A stretch of 64,000 nt of DNA from Bacillus sp. NTK071 (GTDB lineage: Bacteria; Bacillota; Bacilli; Bacillales; Guptibacillaceae), in the NCBI RefSeq assembly GCF_017303315.1, contig NZ_JAFKOI010000005.1:124001-188000 (forward strand). Reading direction: 5' to 3'. The position numbers and the translations under genes are program-made. Below the pieces are notes generated by a model, which saw only the letters and a list, made by a program, of their open reading frames with translations, was not told the origin of the DNA and did no database searches. Positions 61,922 to 64,000 of the stretch are shown here, piece by piece; position 1 is the stretch's first letter; each line of letters starts with the position of its first letter.

Positions 61922-62143
61922 ATGACACAAGGAAAAGAGCGAATCCGATTTGACTGTGTTGGTACGTTAGAAGAACCGCATGTTTACAAATGTTCAGAGT
62001 GTGATCATGAATTTCGTGGAATGATTGGTGGAAATGAGAACAGGGATTATGAACTGGATTGCCCTCAATGTGAAGTAACAGAGAGGATTACAACTCATCC
62101 ACAGCAGTTTGAAGTGGTTGGAGTAATCGAAAACGCTGTCTAG
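61922..62143 (+). CDS. Small zinc-ribbon protein
   Basis: 73 residues, not recognised by name. Two knuckles C-x2-C (CSEC near 29-32 and CPQC near 53-56) should bind one zinc. The start at 61922 follows AGGGG and a second AGG. An in-frame ATG at 61868 would be nearly at the predicted start point and is less likely. No partner gene is obvious. Confidence 0.68.
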   Translation: MTQGKERIRFDCVGTLEEPHVYKCSECDHEFRGMIGGNENRDYELDCPQCEVTERITTHPQQFEVVGVIENAV

Positions 62144-62192
62144 GACTTATCCTAAATAAGAAACTCTTCACTTACAACTTAGCCAATTAAAA

Positions 62193-62226
62193 AAGAACGC
62201 CCGCCATTAGTATGGCGGGCGTTCTT
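62193..62226 (-). terminator. Terminator of yheA
   Basis: AAGAACGCCCGCCA/TGGCGGGCGTTCTT with T tail on the minus strand. Confidence 0.9.
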
Positions 62227-62244
62227 CTATCGTCTTAAAACGAC

Positions 62245-62613
62245 TTATTGCTCTGCATCTTCTTCAGGGCTACCGTACAGATCTTCAAGCGGTCTAGTTA
62301 CGATTTTGTTAATGTCCTGAATAACTTGGCTCATGCGCTGCTCTTGTTGCATTAGTTGAGAAATCACTTCGTGCTGCTGCACAAGTTCAACTTGCTGTTG
62401 AGCTTTTTGTGCTTCTTCTTCAGTGATTTGCTCACCAGTCATTTGCTTCTGTTGAAGCTCCATCTGCATGTTGCGGAAGTTATCAAAAAGTTTCTTTGAT
62501 ACTTCATCCTGGTTTACTTGATCGTATAATTCTTTAAGCTTCGTATAGTCCTCATGCTCACGCATTGCGCTTTCTAGCTCATATGCTACGTCGTATAGAT
62601 TTTTCTCTGCCAT
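62245..62613 (-). CDS. yheA: YheA (UPF0342, YlbF/YmcA-like)
   Basis: 122 residues, entirely helical, Gln/Glu-rich (about 45-95), matching B. subtilis YheA. Relatives YlbF and YmcA form the Y-complex affecting RNA processing and phosphorelay, but YheA's own role is unclear. It follows yheB by 81 bp. Confidence 0.88.
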   Translation of the reverse strand: MAEKNLYDVAYELESAMREHEDYTKLKELYDQVNQDEVSKKLFDNFRNMQMELQQKQMTGEQITEEEAQKAQQQVELVQQHEVISQLMQQEQRMSQVIQDINKIVTRPLEDLYGSPEEDAEQ

Positions 62614-62694
62614 TGTATATACCTCCTTAGATTGAGGATTATTTCGCTCTCATAACCCTTTACTTACCCACTATAACAAAGACTGAGATGAAAT

Positions 62695-63837
62695 TCATCC
62701 GATAAGGGTAATAACAACTCCCTGAATCAATCCGATCAGTCCTCCAAGCACTGCTCCAAGGTACGTAATCATTTTAAATTCTCTTCTTGAAATGGAAAGA
62801 ACCATTTCTTCTATTCGCCCTACTGAAAAGGTTTCTACTTGTCCTTTTACAATATCTGCGAGATGCATTTGCTCCATTAGTGGCTGAAGATTATTACTTA
62901 AATAATTTCCAGCAGCATCCACAATTCTAGGAACAATATCTTCAACGATACGATCTTTATACGGTGCTACAGCATCCGTTAATGAAAGCTGCATGAAATG
63001 ATCAATAGGAAGCTCATTTACAATAAGTGAAGTGATTTCCTCAATCATTTCTTTTGAATCGAATTTACCTTCAAACGATTCCAGCTTCGTTACCTTCAGT
63101 TCGTTCCATTCCTTCTCAAGCATCGTCACGATTACATTCTGTATATCCTTCTGCTTCAAAAGCCGAAGCAGTTCTGGCTGTACTTTATCCACGAGTCGCG
63201 TGTTTGTAAAAAACATATTAATCATGCTTCCTAATGTCCCACGATCAGCTAGATAGCGATCAATCATAATAGACAACTTATCCTTACCTTCTGTCGAGGC
63301 AATATAATCACTAACTTTTGTAAGAATTAAGTCAGCAAAAGGTTCAATAGCTCCATCTACTTTCGTTTGCAATCGTTCAGGAAGAATGTCAACAACTTCC
63401 TTTTGTTTCAATTGCGCCATCTTCAATTCAAGCTTGCCACTAATATAAGTGGAAGCTCTCATTTTTACTTCATTTGTAGGATTCTGCATATGAAGACCTT
63501 TTTTTAAAAGTGCTTCTATCGATTCATCTGTCTCAAGGAAACGAAGCACTTCTTTTTGCGCATATTCAATCATCGTTCGCTTGAATACTGGATCATGCAT
63601 TTTCTGCTGTATGCCTTCAGCGGTAAGAAGATGTTCGACAACCATTCTTCCAAGCTGAACAGCAAGCTCATCTCTTCTCTTAGGAATAAGTCCAGGTGTA
63701 AACGGAACTTTCCACTTGCCAATGTAACGTGCTTCATAGGGTCTGAATAACATTTTAATCGCTAATGAATTCGTAAGTCCTCCTATAATAGCGCCAATCG
63801 CTATCATAAATAGGACAGTTATGATAATGGACGACAT
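62695..63837 (-). CDS. yheB: DUF445 membrane protein YheB
   Basis: 380 residues, near B. subtilis YheB. An N-terminal hydrophobic segment (about 4-28, GAIIGGLTNSLAIKMLFRPYEA, the DUF445 signature) and a C-terminal one (about 355-378) bracket a long helical region. Pairs with yheA. Function unknown. Confidence 0.9.
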   Translation of the reverse strand: MSSIIITVLFMIAIGAIIGGLTNSLAIKMLFRPYEARYIGKWKVPFTPGLIPKRRDELAVQLGRMVVEHLLTAEGIQQKMHDPVFKRTMIEYAQKEVLRFLETDESIEALLKKGLHMQNPTNEVKMRASTYISGKLELKMAQLKQKEVVDILPERLQTKVDGAIEPFADLILTKVSDYIASTEGKDKLSIMIDRYLADRGTLGSMINMFFTNTRLVDKVQPELLRLLKQKDIQNVIVTMLEKEWNELKVTKLESFEGKFDSKEMIEEITSLIVNELPIDHFMQLSLTDAVAPYKDRIVEDIVPRIVDAAGNYLSNNLQPLMEQMHLADIVKGQVETFSVGRIEEMVLSISRREFKMITYLGAVLGGLIGLIQGVVITLIG

Positions 63838-63968
63838 CGTACCTCAACCTTTCTATCTATCACATTCACATACTAAACTCCATCTTCATAGTATACGATA
63901 TCCGCTATTGCCTATCCAGTTAAAGGAAGGTATTAAAAAACAGAAAAACAGTTGAACGAGGGTCTCTG

Positions 63969-64000
63969 ATGAAATATACTGAGAAGATTATTTTGCAACC
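63969..64000 (+). CDS. Possible start of a further gene (cut by window edge)
   Basis: ATG at 63969 preceded by GAGGG with 6-nt spacing opens a frame MKYTEKIILQ to the edge. Divergent from yheB. Only ten codons are visible, so the product cannot be judged. Confidence 0.35.
   Translation, partial: MKYTEKIILQ

Overview
The window is a piece of a low-GC Firmicute chromosome, most likely a halotolerant or alkaliphilic Bacillaceae related to Bacillus, Alkalihalobacillus or Pseudalkalibacillus. The evidence is Bacillus-type ribosome binding sites, orthologues of many B. subtilis yh- genes, a FadR operator, a TRAP-type leader and a LexA box. From memory of the B. subtilis map, the backbone is collinear with the yheB-to-lcfB(yhfL) interval, read here right to left: yheB, yheA, yhzD, yhaQ, yhaP, yhaO, yhaN, yhaM, yhaL, prsA, yhaJ, yhaI, hpr, yhaH, trpP, serC, hit, ecsABC, hmoB(yhgC), pbpF, hemEHY, yhgD, yhgE, yhfI, lplJ, lcfB. 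I cannot name the species. I see no rRNA, tRNA, CRISPR array, insertion sequence or prophage.

Layout. 0-2.8 kb: lcfB (cut by the left edge, with a FadR operator), lplJ and a small unknown gene followed by a structured repeat. 2.8-16.4 kb: MBL-fold yhfI, then a block that interrupts the backbone. It holds a SorC-type regulator, transketolase, a GH13 oligo-1,6-glucosidase, an orphan polar amino acid ABC ATPase, a GbsR-type regulator, opuA (AA-AB-AC) and a convergent three-gene OpuB/OpuC-type osmoprotectant transporter. 16.5-21 kb: yhgE, yhgD and a sporulation-type histidine kinase. 21-27.5 kb: hemY-hemH-hemE, pbpF and hmoB. 27.5-35.1 kb: a stress-flavoured set (PRC-barrel protein, formate/nitrite transporter, second YhgE/Pip protein, lipid kinase and PAP2 phosphatase with overlapping 3' ends, DUF3243, PfpI-type protein, ferritin-like protein). 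35.1-47.8 kb: ecsCBA, PCYCGC lipoprotein, hit, serC, trpP, yhaH, hpr, yhaI, yhaJ, prsA and yhaL, with small membrane genes between them. 47.8-58.7 kb: an MFS exporter, yhaM, cssS, cssR, yhaN, yhaO, yhaP and yhaQ. 58.8-64 kb: yhzD with a second copy of the structured repeat, dhaS, a HAD phosphatase, a zinc-ribbon protein, yheA and yheB.

How the parts fit. The main themes are osmotic and general stress (two osmoprotectant importers, GbsR, ferritin, PfpI), secretion quality control (prsA, ecs, cssRS), haem and iron, and tryptophan and serine metabolism. The observation I find most worth following is a repeated sigma-B-type promoter pattern (GTTT-N13 to N15-GGG-like). It lies in front of hmoB, the PRC-barrel gene, the FNT transporter, the divergent PfpI and ferritin genes, the OpuB-like operon and a small zinc-ribbon gene, which suggests a general-stress battery. 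Others are cssRS placed inside the yhaO-yhaN operon downstream of a LexA box, a repeat whose two copies differ by compensatory changes in a four-tier hairpin, and paired 23-bp operators at yhgD/yhgE.

All family assignments and gene-order comparisons come from reading the sequence and from memory. No database search was run.
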